Source: an uncultured Methylococcaceae bacterium (GTDB taxonomy: Bacteria > Pseudomonadota > Gammaproteobacteria > Methylococcales > Methylomonadaceae). Taken from it: DNA of 42,826 bases. Location of the stretch: assembly GCA_903945375.1 (NCBI GenBank), contig CAJAVP010000049.1:1-42826 (forward strand). The letters run 5' to 3'. The notes beneath the pieces are model-generated. The model ran no database searches. It was not told the DNA's origin and was given only the letters and a program-made list of their open reading frames with translations. Below are positions 25,909 to 35,016 of the stretch, one piece after another. Position numbers and translations under genes: made by a program. Within the stretch, counting starts at the first letter, position 1. Every line of letters begins with the position of its first letter.

Positions 25909-26897
25909 GACTTAAAAACTTACTTCCTTGCTTGTATCTGGGTCTTAGCGCATGTAGCACTCTGAATACACCTCCTGAAGCCGTTCAAGTCTTTGTTGAT
26001 AAGCTAGTCAACGAGCATCAATTTGATAGAGCAGAATTGAGCGATTTAATGAGTCCTCTTCAGCCACAAGCCGACATCTTAAAAAAAATCACCCGTCCGG
26101 CAGAAGCCTTACCTTGGTATCGCTACCGTAAACTCTTCTTGAACGATAGTCGTATAGACGAAGGTGTTAAATTTTGGCAAGACCATGCTCAATTATTGGC
26201 TGAGGCGCAGCGTCGTTATGGCGTTCCTGCGGAAATTATTGTTGCGATTATTGGCGTTGAAACACGTTATGGGCAGCATACCGGCAAACATCGAGTTTTG
26301 GATGCCCTGTACACCTTAGCGTTCGACTATCCGGCACGCAGCGCCTTTTTTCAAAAGGAACTAGAGAATTATTTATTACTCTGCCGCGAAGAACACTTAA
26401 ATCCTGCTGATTTGCTTGGTTCCTACGCAGGGGCAATGGGAATGCCACAATTTATGCCCAGTAGTTTTAGAAACTACGCCGCTGATTTTGATCGGGATGG
26501 ACGGCGCGACATTTGGCATAACGATGCCGATGTTATTGCCAGTATCGCCAATTATTTTGCTAAGCACCACTGGCAGGTAGGGCAAGGGATTGCTCTACCC
26601 GCAACCGTATCGGGAACACATTATCAACGCGCACTGAATAATACGCTTAAGCCGGACTTAAGACTTGCTGAGTTAGAATCTCTCGACTTAAAAATTTCAG
26701 TGCCATTAGCTTTAGACACTAAAGTGAAAGTTCTTGCCTTAAAACAGGAACAAGGCGAAGAGCTCTGGGTCGGTTTAGATAATTTTTATTGCCTAACCCG
26801 TTATAACCAGAGTCCTTTGTATGCCATGGCAGTTTTTCAATTAAGCCAAGCTATCGTAAATAAATTGGCTTTAAACAGGAAGGGGGCTTTCCCATGA
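25905..26897 (+). CDS. mltB: Membrane-bound lytic murein transglycosylase B
   Basis: This lipoprotein lytic transglycosylase cleaves glycan strands to anhydromuropeptides. The start is a lipoprotein signal (MRLKNLLPCLYLGLSACST) with C17 as the lipidated residue. The catalytic glutamate is E119 in IIGVETRYGQHTGKHRVLDA, followed by GSYAGAMGMPQFMPSSFRNY and DFDRDGRRDIW. The 330 residues equal the usual MltB size. It sits inside the elongasome operon with ATGA overlaps on both sides, consistent with making room for insertion of new strands. Confidence 0.96.
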   Translation: MRLKNLLPCLYLGLSACSTLNTPPEAVQVFVDKLVNEHQFDRAELSDLMSPLQPQADILKKITRPAEALPWYRYRKLFLNDSRIDEGVKFWQDHAQLLAEAQRRYGVPAEIIVAIIGVETRYGQHTGKHRVLDALYTLAFDYPARSAFFQKELENYLLLCREEHLNPADLLGSYAGAMGMPQFMPSSFRNYAADFDRDGRRDIWHNDADVIASIANYFAKHHWQVGQGIALPATVSGTHYQRALNNTLKPDLRLAELESLDLKISVPLALDTKVKVLALKQEQGEELWVGLDNFYCLTRYNQSPLYAMAVFQLSQAIVNKLALNRKGAFP

Positions 26898-27424
26898 ATA
26901 AACTCATATCAGCAATCTCAACTATTGTCTTATGCAGTTATTTTTCAAATCCAATTTCCAGCGCAGAAGCTGCCACTAAACATAGCACACACAAACACAG
27001 CAGTTCTAAATCTCACCATCGCGTCATCGGTGTCGCTAGACATCACAGCAAACACAGTGCTCATCGACTCGTTAGACATAGCCATCGCGTTAGTGATGGC
27101 AAAAGTGGCACGGCTTCATGGTATGGCAATGAATTTCAAGGCAGAAAAACCGCTAATGGCGAACGCTACGATATGTATGCCATGACCGCCGCCCATAATT
27201 CATTGCCACTGTCGTCGTATGCCGAAGTGACCAATATTAAAAACAAGCGCAGTGTCATCGTACGCATTAATGACCGTGGCCCATTTCGTGGCAACCGAGT
27301 CATTGACCTGTCTTATGCGGCAGCTAAAGAGTTAGGTATTCATGATAGTGGCACTGGCTCTATTAAAGTGACCCCGTTAGTTGTGAATGAATCTGTTTTT
27401 AGTAACAACGACCATCCGGGCTAA
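26894..27424 (+). CDS. rlpA: RlpA-like septal/lateral wall lytic transglycosylase, His-rich linker
   Basis: The protein has a signal peptide (about 1-26, ending in SSAEA), then a striking stretch of about 45 residues rich in His, Lys and Ser, then a double-psi beta-barrel domain (GTASWYGNEFQGRKTANGE, MTAAHNSLPLSSYAEV, RINDRGPFRGNRVIDLSYAAA). It has no SPOR domain, so it is a short RlpA. The Cys at residue 14 is not in a lipobox, so it is probably soluble in the periplasm rather than a lipoprotein. It is the last gene of the operon, overlapping mltB by 4 bp. The His-rich linker could bind metal, but that is inference only. Confidence 0.92.
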   Translation: MNKLISAISTIVLCSYFSNPISSAEAATKHSTHKHSSSKSHHRVIGVARHHSKHSAHRLVRHSHRVSDGKSGTASWYGNEFQGRKTANGERYDMYAMTAAHNSLPLSSYAEVTNIKNKRSVIVRINDRGPFRGNRVIDLSYAAAKELGIHDSGTGSIKVTPLVVNESVFSNNDHPG

Positions 27425-27556
27425 TGAGTGCCTGACCGAGCAAGCAAAAAATTAAAAATACGTCGGAAAGCCTTGCTAAATGCCCAACGGAGATGGGCGG
27501 GTCATTGTTGAAAGTTTGGGCTACCAATGTATATCTAAAGCGGGACAGCGTCAGCA

Positions 27557-27677
27557 ATTCTCATTATAACCTTCAACGTAAATGAGGCGTGCAGGCTCTG
27601 CCTGCACGTCAATACGCGCAAGCAGAGCTTGCACTCCACGCCTTATAGCCTAGTTACGGCCCGCCATTCTCATTATA
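27557..27677. repeat. REPIN/MITE-like palindromic element with flanking 12-bp direct repeats
   Basis: CGTGCAGGC-TCT-GCCTGCACG (27588-27608) and GCAAGC-AGA-GCTTGC (27618-27632) are two hairpins that are near-reverse complements of each other. AGGCGTG/CACGCCT makes an outer stem. The whole is flanked by identical ATTCTCATTATA copies at 27557-27568 and 27666-27677, which could be a target duplication. Confidence 0.65.
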
Positions 27678-27745
27678 TTAACGTTATCCGATTGGATTTA
27701 AATTACTTTCCGTAACGGGCATTGCTGCTGTTTGGGCTTCGTCAG

Positions 27746-27773
27746 TTGCAGATATTACAGTAGCGCATATAAT
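27746..27773 (+). promoter_or_regulatory. Candidate sigma-70 promoter for the kinase/GGDEF operon
   Basis: TTGCAG (27746-27751) and a perfect TATAAT (27768-27773) are 16 bp apart, about 48 bp before the ATG at 27821. Confidence 0.5.
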
Positions 27774-27820
27774 AATGTGACGTTAAATAGCAATATGAGA
27801 TTTTGGCTAGGCACTATTAG

Positions 27821-30800
27821 ATGATTGGTATGCAACCTGGCACAGAATTTGGAGACTATCTAATAGGTGAGAAAATTGGGGAAAGCTTACAGGCCGAGGT
27901 TTACAAAGCTTTCCACAAGTTCAACTTACATGTCCCGTTAACCCTCAAGGTGCTTAAGCCTCATTCGAGTGCAGTAGAGCAAACCCAATATCTGCGGCAG
28001 AAAATCGAACGCCTGCAAGTCCTTCACGATCCCAGAATGGGTATTCCGTTACTGTTGGAATCTTGTGATAACACACCATTCATTATTCAACCATGGATTT
28101 CAGGCATCACCCTAAATAAATGGCTCGAAGGGCGTCTCCCCTTAGATATTCGAACCTTCTTTACTTTGGCCTGTGCACTTGCTGATATTTTGCATATGGT
28201 GCACGATGCCGGTATCGTTCACGGCGGCATTAAACCGCACAACATTTTAATTCAACCTAGCACATTGAGTGTGTGGCTGACCGATTTCGTCACCCCCTTG
28301 GATATTCGCGATGTCAGCCATTTTATTTATGACACTGGTTTTGTTCGCGACACCCTCGCTTATACCTCACCAGAGCAATCAGGTCGTATCAACCATCGCG
28401 TAGATTTCTCTACCGATTTATATTCACTTGGCATTATCTTTTATGAGCTTCTAACCGGACAACTTCCTTATTTCTCTAGCGATCCTCTGGAGTTGATTCA
28501 CTTGCATCTTTCTGAGGAAGCGACTCTAGCATCTGATTTAAACCCACAAGTGCCACATATACTGGCGAAAATTGTTGCCAAATTAACACTCAAGGAGCCC
28601 GAGAAGCGTTACCAGAGTAGTCATGGACTTCTGGCCGACTTGAACCACTGCCTCGCTGAGTTTACTGTGAATGGCGGTAGCGTTGATTTTCATCTCGGGT
28701 CGACCGATCAGATGCCCCGCACAGTGTTTATTTCACGTATGGTTGGCCGCAATCATGAGGCTCGAATTATTCTTGATCAATACGATTACGTCGTTAAAGG
28801 TCAGTTTCGCTCGTTGTTTATATCAGGACTTTCTGGTGTGGGTAAGACACGGCTAATTCAGGAACTGCAAAAGCCGCTCGTGAAACACTGTGGCTATTTC
28901 ACTTCCGGAAAGTTCGATCAGTATCAAAAAAATATTCCGTATAGTTCGCTAATTCAAGCCTTGCGTCATCTGATGCGGACTTTTTTAACGGAGAGTGATC
29001 AACAGGTGGCGCAATGGCAGGCTCGGATCCTAAAAGCCTTGATCTCTAACGGTCGCGTGATCACCGATGTTTTGCCAGAGTTGGAATTTATCATTGGTTC
29101 TCAGCCTGAAGTCGCCCATCTCCCGCCGGTAGAGGCTCGCAATCGCTTCAATAGTGTGTTTGGCTCTTTTTTAGCCAGCCTAATCTGTGAAAATAATCCG
29201 CTTATCTTATTTATTGATGACCTGCAATGGTGTGATACCGCGACCTTCGAATTTCTACAATACATATTTGCTAATAGTGAAGATTACCCCTATTTGTTCT
29301 TTATGGGGGCCTATCGTAATAACGAAGTCGATAGCACTCATCCGCTTGCGAAACTACTGCAAGCCATCAGGCAAAATAACGAGTCTGTTAAAGAAATTTA
29401 TCTTACTGAACTTGATCAGGGCAGCGTTCACGAGATGGTGGCCTATATTCTGGATGCCTCTCTTGAAGAAACGAAATCCTTGGCACATTTCATCAATGAA
29501 TTGACCGAAGGCAATCCTTTGTTTGTCAGTGAGAGTCTGTCCTATCTGTACAAGGAATGTCTGTTATACCTCGATAATCGCCAACATTGGTGCTGGGACA
29601 TTGTTCGTATTCGCGATTCGCAAATGCCAACCACCGTCGTGGATATGTTTAGTTCTAAAGTACGTAAATTACCAGCGGAAACGCTAATGGTGCTTGAATA
29701 CTGTGCGTGCATGGGCAACCGTTTTACACCGCAGGAGCTGTCATTGATACTGAATATCGATCTGAGCCGTCTGTTTGAAACACTTAAGCCCGTGCTTAAC
29801 TTAGGCATGTTGTTGGAAAATAAGGTGGATTTGCAGTTCGTGCACGATCGTGTTCAGGAAGCGGTGCTGCGCATAATCGAACCACAATTACGTATAGCCA
29901 TCCATTGGCGAATCGGCAATCGCTTGCTAGAGAATACACAGAAAAAAGAAGTAATAGAAAAATCAGACAAATTATTTACCATTGCCTCCCACCTTAATCG
30001 TGGTCGCCCTAACAAGATTACCGCTGATATCGCTAAAATGTTGGCTGATATCAATTTTTATGCTGGCAATAAGGCTATGGAATCGCTGGCAACAGATGCC
30101 GCTAACGAGTTTTTTCGTTTTGCTTATGCACTATTACAGCCCGATTGTTGGCGGGAGGACTACACCGCGAGTTTTCGCATTTTGCAACGACTAGCGAAAA
30201 CAGAATTGATGTGTGGACGCTACGAAGAATCGGAAATATTGATTGATTGCTTGGTAGAGCATGCCGCGACTGATATGGATAAAGCCGAGGCACTAGCGGA
30301 ACAAACGACTTCATTATCATCAGTAGGCAATTTCAATACAGCTATTGCAACAGCCAACCGAGGACTGGATTTTTTTGGTAAAGCCATCCCGAGCAATGAC
30401 AACGAAGCACGTCAACGCATGCAAGAACTGATGACACGCGTAGCAGAGCAAGGCGATGTGTGGCATAAGATTTTGCATATGCCATTCAGCAGCGATAATC
30501 ATAGCAAGATTGAGCTGGCTTTTTACAGTGAATTAATTCCCGATCTATATATGTCGGGTATGGTGCCCCAGCTCTACTTAGCCGCTGCACAATCGACTCA
30601 ACACTGCTTGGAAGGCGGTATGGATGAGTCGGTTATTTACTCGTTTTCGATTATGGGCCTTAATCTTGGCGAACAAGGCCTGTTCGATCAGGCTTTTCGC
30701 TATCAGGATCTGGCACATGAATTATGCACACGCTATCCTAACACCTTCGGTGCAACACGGGGTATGAATGGTATCGTTTGGTGCAATATGCATTCGCGTA

Positions 30801-33058
30801 GCCATCCGGCTGAGATTGTTGATTATTGTCATAAGACCATCCAGTGTGGCAAAAATTGTGGTGATTTGTACAACGCTGGCCTGTCCTATGGCCCACTAAT
30901 GTGGAATTTACAATTACAAGGTCAAGATCTCCAGAAGGTTGATGAAGCCGCACAAGAGTGCTTACAGTTTTCACGTAAAAATCACTTGTCATTTTCGGTA
31001 GGGATGGCTGATGCCGTCTTGGCAGGCTGGGTGCATCCCATGAACGCTAAGGCATTGCCAACTGATATGACAGAGAAACTGGCTCAATGGCAGGCGGATA
31101 ACCACGTCGCCACCTCAGGAAGTTATTTCGTATTACTTGGCATCGCTCAATATTTTATCGGTGAGTACGAGCAGGCTGAGATCACTCTCAATGAAGTCAA
31201 TCGCTATCTTAATGGCTTGACTGATAATGTATTGAAACGGCAATGGATTGTATTTAATATCCTCAATTATTTAAGGCTTTCAAGATTACGTAATCCGGGT
31301 CAGGTTTTGGAATCACTCCCCGCTGACATTGAAGAGCAGCTGAAGCAAGTTCGTGTATGGAGTCAACTGGGCCCATTGCTCAAGCCTTATTTCACTCTCT
31401 TGCTAGCGGAGATTGCACTCGCGAGTGATGAGCGCCGGGAAGCGAGGAATCTGTATCTTGACGCATCGGAATTGGCTCATGCTAGCCGCTACATTATGCT
31501 CGAAGCCTACCTATATCAATGCCTAGCGGAGCTGAAAGAGCGTACCAGCCTAGGTAACCCTGGTATGTTGTACCGTGAAGCTTTACGTTTGTATCAACTA
31601 TGTAACGCCAATCGGCTATCACAACAACTGATTAGTCAGCATGCGCTGTATCTACAAGCAGAGCCAGAGGTGACTATTGAGCCCTTAGATAGTCAACAAA
31701 GCATCAGTATTTTGTCCTATCTCAATCTCAGTTACCTGATGCAATCGGTGCTGGATATTTCTGTAGAGACGGATTTTGATAAAGTATTGAGCAAGATTAT
31801 TAGCACAGTGTTGGAATCGTCTGGCGCTCAGCATGGCTATCTTTTGATTAAAGAACATGACACATTGGTTTTGCAGGCAGAATGCCATGTCTCTGATTCT
31901 AATGAACGTAATATCGCACAATGCGTTAATTCAAATCAGCTCAACATCATTACCCAACCACACTGTTTAGAAAAGGGTAATGAACTGTGCCTAGCTATTG
32001 TAAATTTTGTCTACAGAACTGGCGAAAAAGTCATTCTCGCCAACGCATCAGAGGAAGGCCTATTTACTAATGCACATGAAGTACAATCATTGGCGTTACG
32101 TTCAGTGTTGTGCCTCCCTGTCATGACTCAAGGTAACGTGATCGGCATTCTTTATCTGGAAGATCGCTTGACTGAAGGCGTATTTACACAGGATAAAGTT
32201 AACATGACGGAAATGCTTGCCGCACACGCGGCTATTTCATTAGAAAATGTACATTTACTATTGGATACTAAACGTAACGAAGAAAAATTACGCACTCTTA
32301 ATGAAACACTGGAACAACGTGTTCAGGAAGAGCTCAACAAAAATCGTGAAAAAGATATATTGATGATCCAACAGTCTAGGTTGGCGGCGATGGGCGAGAT
32401 GATTGGCAACATTGCCCATCAATGGCGTCAACCGTTGAATGCACTTGCCTTAGTGTTATCTAACATCAAAGATGCTTATCAATTCAATGAGCTCGATGCA
32501 GATTATATCAATCAGGCCGAGGCTAACGGCAAGCGATTAATTCAAAAGATGACCACTACGATTAATGATTTTAGAGACTTCTTTAAAACCGATAAGAAAG
32601 AAGTAAATTTCTCGGCCTACGCGCAAATTCATGAAGCGATTGCACTGGTCGATGCCGCATTTAAGCATAACCATATTGAGATTACCTTAGAAGTGCTTCA
32701 GGACATCCAATTATGTGGTTTTCCGAATGAATATTCTCAAGTCTTGCTCAATCTATTGTCGAACGCAAAAGATGCAATCCTTGCGCATACTGAAACAGGA
32801 TCTGTCATTATTAGACTCTACCAAAAGGACAATTATGGCTGTGTTGCTGTAGAAGACAATGGTGGTGGTGTACCCGAATTAGTGATGAGTAAAATTTTTG
32901 AGCCTTATTTTTCTACGAAATCGATGGGTTCTGGTATTGGGCTTTATATGTCGAAAATGATTATCGAACACCACATGAAGGGCTTTCTGATCGTGGAAAA
33001 TACTCAGTATGGCGCGGTATTTACTGTTTGTACTCCACTGGCAGAGGAGTGTTTATGA
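27821..33058 (+). CDS. Kinase-like / AAA ATPase / GAF / sensor histidine kinase fusion
   Basis: This is a very large cytoplasmic signalling protein of 1745 residues. Order: a Ser/Thr protein kinase-like domain (about 10-280), a STAND-type AAA ATPase (Walker A GLSGVGKT at 336-343; FIDDLQWCD as Walker B), a long helical TPR-like region (about 700-1290), a GAF domain (about 1310-1470), a coiled coil and a histidine kinase with H1533 in GNIAHQWRQPLNAL, NLLSNAKDAI, DNGGGVP and GSGIGLYMS. The kinase-like domain keeps the ATP-binding lysine (K43 in LTLKVLK) and SPEQ. However, HRD is HGG (134-136) and DFG is DFV (155-157), so it is probably a pseudokinase. The histidine kinase looks intact. ATGA overlap with the REC-GGDEF gene makes them cognate partners. 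The ligand is unknown. Confidence 0.92.
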   Translation: MIGMQPGTEFGDYLIGEKIGESLQAEVYKAFHKFNLHVPLTLKVLKPHSSAVEQTQYLRQKIERLQVLHDPRMGIPLLLESCDNTPFIIQPWISGITLNKWLEGRLPLDIRTFFTLACALADILHMVHDAGIVHGGIKPHNILIQPSTLSVWLTDFVTPLDIRDVSHFIYDTGFVRDTLAYTSPEQSGRINHRVDFSTDLYSLGIIFYELLTGQLPYFSSDPLELIHLHLSEEATLASDLNPQVPHILAKIVAKLTLKEPEKRYQSSHGLLADLNHCLAEFTVNGGSVDFHLGSTDQMPRTVFISRMVGRNHEARIILDQYDYVVKGQFRSLFISGLSGVGKTRLIQELQKPLVKHCGYFTSGKFDQYQKNIPYSSLIQALRHLMRTFLTESDQQVAQWQARILKALISNGRVITDVLPELEFIIGSQPEVAHLPPVEARNRFNSVFGSFLASLICENNPLILFIDDLQWCDTATFEFLQYIFANSEDYPYLFFMGAYRNNEVDSTHPLAKLLQAIRQNNESVKEIYLTELDQGSVHEMVAYILDASLEETKSLAHFINELTEGNPLFVSESLSYLYKECLLYLDNRQHWCWDIVRIRDSQMPTTVVDMFSSKVRKLPAETLMVLEYCACMGNRFTPQELSLILNIDLSRLFETLKPVLNLGMLLENKVDLQFVHDRVQEAVLRIIEPQLRIAIHWRIGNRLLENTQKKEVIEKSDKLFTIASHLNRGRPNKITADIAKMLADINFYAGNKAMESLATDAANEFFRFAYALLQPDCWREDYTASFRILQRLAKTELMCGRYEESEILIDCLVEHAATDMDKAEALAEQTTSLSSVGNFNTAIATANRGLDFFGKAIPSNDNEARQRMQELMTRVAEQGDVWHKILHMPFSSDNHSKIELAFYSELIPDLYMSGMVPQLYLAAAQSTQHCLEGGMDESVIYSFSIMGLNLGEQGLFDQAFRYQDLAHELCTRYPNTFGATRGMNGIVWCNMHSRSHPAEIVDYCHKTIQCGKNCGDLYNAGLSYGPLMWNLQLQGQDLQKVDEAAQECLQFSRKNHLSFSVGMADAVLAGWVHPMNAKALPTDMTEKLAQWQADNHVATSGSYFVLLGIAQYFIGEYEQAEITLNEVNRYLNGLTDNVLKRQWIVFNILNYLRLSRLRNPGQVLESLPADIEEQLKQVRVWSQLGPLLKPYFTLLLAEIALASDERREARNLYLDASELAHASRYIMLEAYLYQCLAELKERTSLGNPGMLYREALRLYQLCNANRLSQQLISQHALYLQAEPEVTIEPLDSQQSISILSYLNLSYLMQSVLDISVETDFDKVLSKIISTVLESSGAQHGYLLIKEHDTLVLQAECHVSDSNERNIAQCVNSNQLNIITQPHCLEKGNELCLAIVNFVYRTGEKVILANASEEGLFTNAHEVQSLALRSVLCLPVMTQGNVIGILYLEDRLTEGVFTQDKVNMTEMLAAHAAISLENVHLLLDTKRNEEKLRTLNETLEQRVQEELNKNREKDILMIQQSRLAAMGEMIGNIAHQWRQPLNALALVLSNIKDAYQFNELDADYINQAEANGKRLIQKMTTTINDFRDFFKTDKKEVNFSAYAQIHEAIALVDAAFKHNHIEITLEVLQDIQLCGFPNEYSQVLLNLLSNAKDAILAHTETGSVIIRLYQKDNYGCVAVEDNGGGVPELVMSKIFEPYFSTKSMGSGIGLYMSKMIIEHHMKGFLIVENTQYGAVFTVCTPLAEECL

Positions 33059-34335
33059 CTAATCAAGTTTTCAATCGAGATGATCTTAAAATGCTGAGTG
33101 TCTTATATGTCGAAGATGATGAAGATATTCGCGAACAAATGACACAATATCTGCGGCGGAGGGTGGGTACGCTGTTGGTGGCTAAAAATGGCGTAGAGGG
33201 TCTGAATCTCTATCGCACAGAACAACCCGATATGATTGTGACTGATATTCTGATGCCGATTATGGACGGACTAGAAATGGCCGATGAAATTCGTAAAACG
33301 GATATCACTATCCCCATTATTGTTACGACAGCATTCGAGAGTACTAGATACTTTATGCGCTCGATTGAAATTGGTATCGATAAATATGTCACTAAACCAG
33401 TTGACACAGACTTATTTTATCGTGCGTTACAAAGCTGTTCGCATCGTATCAAGCTCGATAAGCAACTACAATTGGCTTATAAGGTCTTTGAGCATTGCGC
33501 TGAGGGTATTTTAATCACCGATGTCAATAAAGAGATTTGCTGGATTAACCCTTCTTTTACAGAAATTACAGGTTATACGGAAGAATGTGTCCTAGGAAAG
33601 AAACCACAGCTACTTTCTTCTGGGAGACAAGATAAATGTTTTTATCTAGCCATGTGGGCGGAGATTACTGAGAAGAGTTGTTGGAAAGGTGAAATCTGGA
33701 ATAAGCGCAAAAATGGAGAGGTTTATCCACAATGGTTATCGATCAACGTACTACTCGATAAGCACGGCAATATTACAAATTATGTAGGTATTTTTTCAGA
33801 TATTAGTGAACGCAAGGCGGCTGAAGATCAGATTAGACATTTAGCTAATCATGATCCGCTAACAGGTCTACCTAATCGAAATTTATTGCGAGACCGCATG
33901 GCTGTATCTTTAGCTCATGCCGGTCGAAAACAACACAAGATCGCACTCTTGCTATTTGATCTAGATAATTTTAAGCATGTTAACGATACGTTTGGTCATC
34001 AAACTGGAGATACTCTTTTACTGGAAGTGGCCAACCGATTAAAAGAAGCAATCAGATCTTGCGATACCATCTGCCGTTTGGGGGGTGATGAATTTGTCAT
34101 CGTGCTTGACGAAATTTTAGATGTCACGGATGCGATTCGAGCCGCAGAAGTTATTCTGGAGATCATTAGTCCGAATTTAGCGATTAATGGTCAAGTGATG
34201 GGGGTTAGTCCTAGCATCGGTATAGTACTTTATCCTCATGGAGGTGCTGATTTGGTAACACTATTGAAAAATGCAGACGCCGCGATGTACGCAGCAAAGC
34301 GGGCCGGGGGAAACCGATACCATGTTTGTTTGTAA
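33055..34335 (+). CDS. REC-PAS-GGDEF diguanylate cyclase
   Basis: This response regulator makes cyclic di-GMP. The receiver (1-130) has D21/D22, phospho-acceptor D64 and K114. A PAS domain (about 140-255) ends in the FSDISERKAAE linker. The GGDEF domain carries an intact RLGGDEF (343-347) and an inhibitory-site R334-S-C-D337 five residues before it, so feedback inhibition by c-di-GMP is likely. There is no EAL domain. I use the ATG at 33055, which overlaps the kinase stop as ATGA and has GAGGAG upstream; an in-frame start at 33028 lies inside the kinase gene. The upstream hybrid kinase is its obvious phosphodonor, giving a stress or ligand signal to c-di-GMP pathway. Confidence 0.94.
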   Translation: MTNQVFNRDDLKMLSVLYVEDDEDIREQMTQYLRRRVGTLLVAKNGVEGLNLYRTEQPDMIVTDILMPIMDGLEMADEIRKTDITIPIIVTTAFESTRYFMRSIEIGIDKYVTKPVDTDLFYRALQSCSHRIKLDKQLQLAYKVFEHCAEGILITDVNKEICWINPSFTEITGYTEECVLGKKPQLLSSGRQDKCFYLAMWAEITEKSCWKGEIWNKRKNGEVYPQWLSINVLLDKHGNITNYVGIFSDISERKAAEDQIRHLANHDPLTGLPNRNLLRDRMAVSLAHAGRKQHKIALLLFDLDNFKHVNDTFGHQTGDTLLLEVANRLKEAIRSCDTICRLGGDEFVIVLDEILDVTDAIRAAEVILEIISPNLAINGQVMGVSPSIGIVLYPHGGADLVTLLKNADAAMYAAKRAGGNRYHVCL

Positions 34336-34373
34336 CTTCTGGCTATCCCACTTAAATCGGTACACAGTTAAAG

Positions 34374-34426
34374 GTTAAGCCGTTCGTGGTGAGTCCTTCA
34401 GCTTATTGAACCATGACCGGCTTAAC
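34374..34426. repeat. Imperfect palindrome, REP-like, downstream of the GGDEF gene
   Basis: GTTAAGCCG (34374-34382) is perfectly complementary to CGGCTTAAC (34418-34426), with further pairing of GTGGT against ACCAT inside. It contains GTTCGTGGTGAG, a core common in dispersed intergenic palindromes of proteobacteria. There is no T-run. It may act as an mRNA 3'-end stabiliser. Confidence 0.55.
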
Positions 34427-34550
34427 TGTCTACCCTTCGCGCGCTCATGACTCAAGTTGCCCAATAAACCAAGAGAAACGAATTTTTTAGCCCATAAACT
34501 CACCTTCGACCGGAAATGGACTGAACAAACCATCAAAAACTTTCGGGCAT

Positions 34551-34574
34551 AAAAAAACCGACGTTATGAGTCGG
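34551..34574 (-). terminator. Rho-independent terminator for the tRNA-Phe genes
   Basis: Read on the minus strand, CCGAC (34574-34570), a 7-base loop and GTCGG (34562-34558) are followed by seven T's (the A's at 34551-34557). It lies about 20 bp past the end of the second tRNA. Confidence 0.85.
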
Positions 34575-34592
34575 CTTAGTGTGCTTATAGCG

Positions 34593-34668
<76 letters not shown>

Positions 34669-34690
34669 ATTTGTACTGTTTTTTTATGAG

Positions 34691-34766
<76 letters not shown>

Positions 34767-34785
34767 ATACCTACAAAAGAGGGCT

Positions 34786-34814
34786 ATTACACTTGATTCT
34801 ATTTGTTTAGTCAA
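34786..34814 (-). promoter_or_regulatory. Promoter of the tRNA-Phe pair
   Basis: On the minus strand TTGACT (34814-34809) and TGTAAT (34791-34786) are 17 bp apart, with a G/C-rich AGCCCTC discriminator after the -10 box. That is the pattern of a growth-rate/stringently controlled stable-RNA promoter. The start point would be near 34779. Confidence 0.7.
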
Positions 34815-34860
34815 TAAAAAATTAAACCACATCGAGCAATTAGGGTATCTTGATGTTGGT

Positions 34861-34890
34861 GCGACAATCTGACACGCGACAATCTGCCAC
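34861..34890. repeat. Tandem 15-bp repeat
   Basis: GCGACAATCTGACAC (34861-34875) is followed directly by GCGACAATCTGCCAC (34876-34890), one mismatch apart. It lies in a 250-bp non-coding stretch between the tRNA genes and the arsenite exporter. Confidence 0.8.
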
Positions 34891-34984
34891 ATTTTAATTC
34901 TCAAGCCTTATCGTTAGACTACCTGCAACTCTTGAGATGCAAGCTCCTTCTTTAGGTACTTAGAGTTATTAGATCCTTCTCTTA

Positions 34985-35010
34985 AGCGGCTCAATGAGCC
35001 GCTTTTTTTT
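34985..35010 (+). terminator. Strong rho-independent terminator on the plus strand
   Basis: AGCGGCTC-AAT-GAGCCGCT is a perfect 8-bp stem followed by eight T's on the plus strand. The only neighbouring protein gene is on the minus strand, so as oriented it has no obvious gene to terminate. It could close an unannotated small RNA, or be the remnant of one. Confidence 0.8.
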
Positions 35011-35016
35011 ACCTGA

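Larger units (their letters stand above)
27425..27820. other. Intergenic region between rlpA and the large kinase gene
   Basis: There is no credible gene in these 396 bp. They hold a GCCCA/TGGGC stem-loop near 27481-27497, a REPIN-like palindromic element at 27557-27677 and a sigma-70-like promoter at 27746-27773. Confidence 0.7.
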
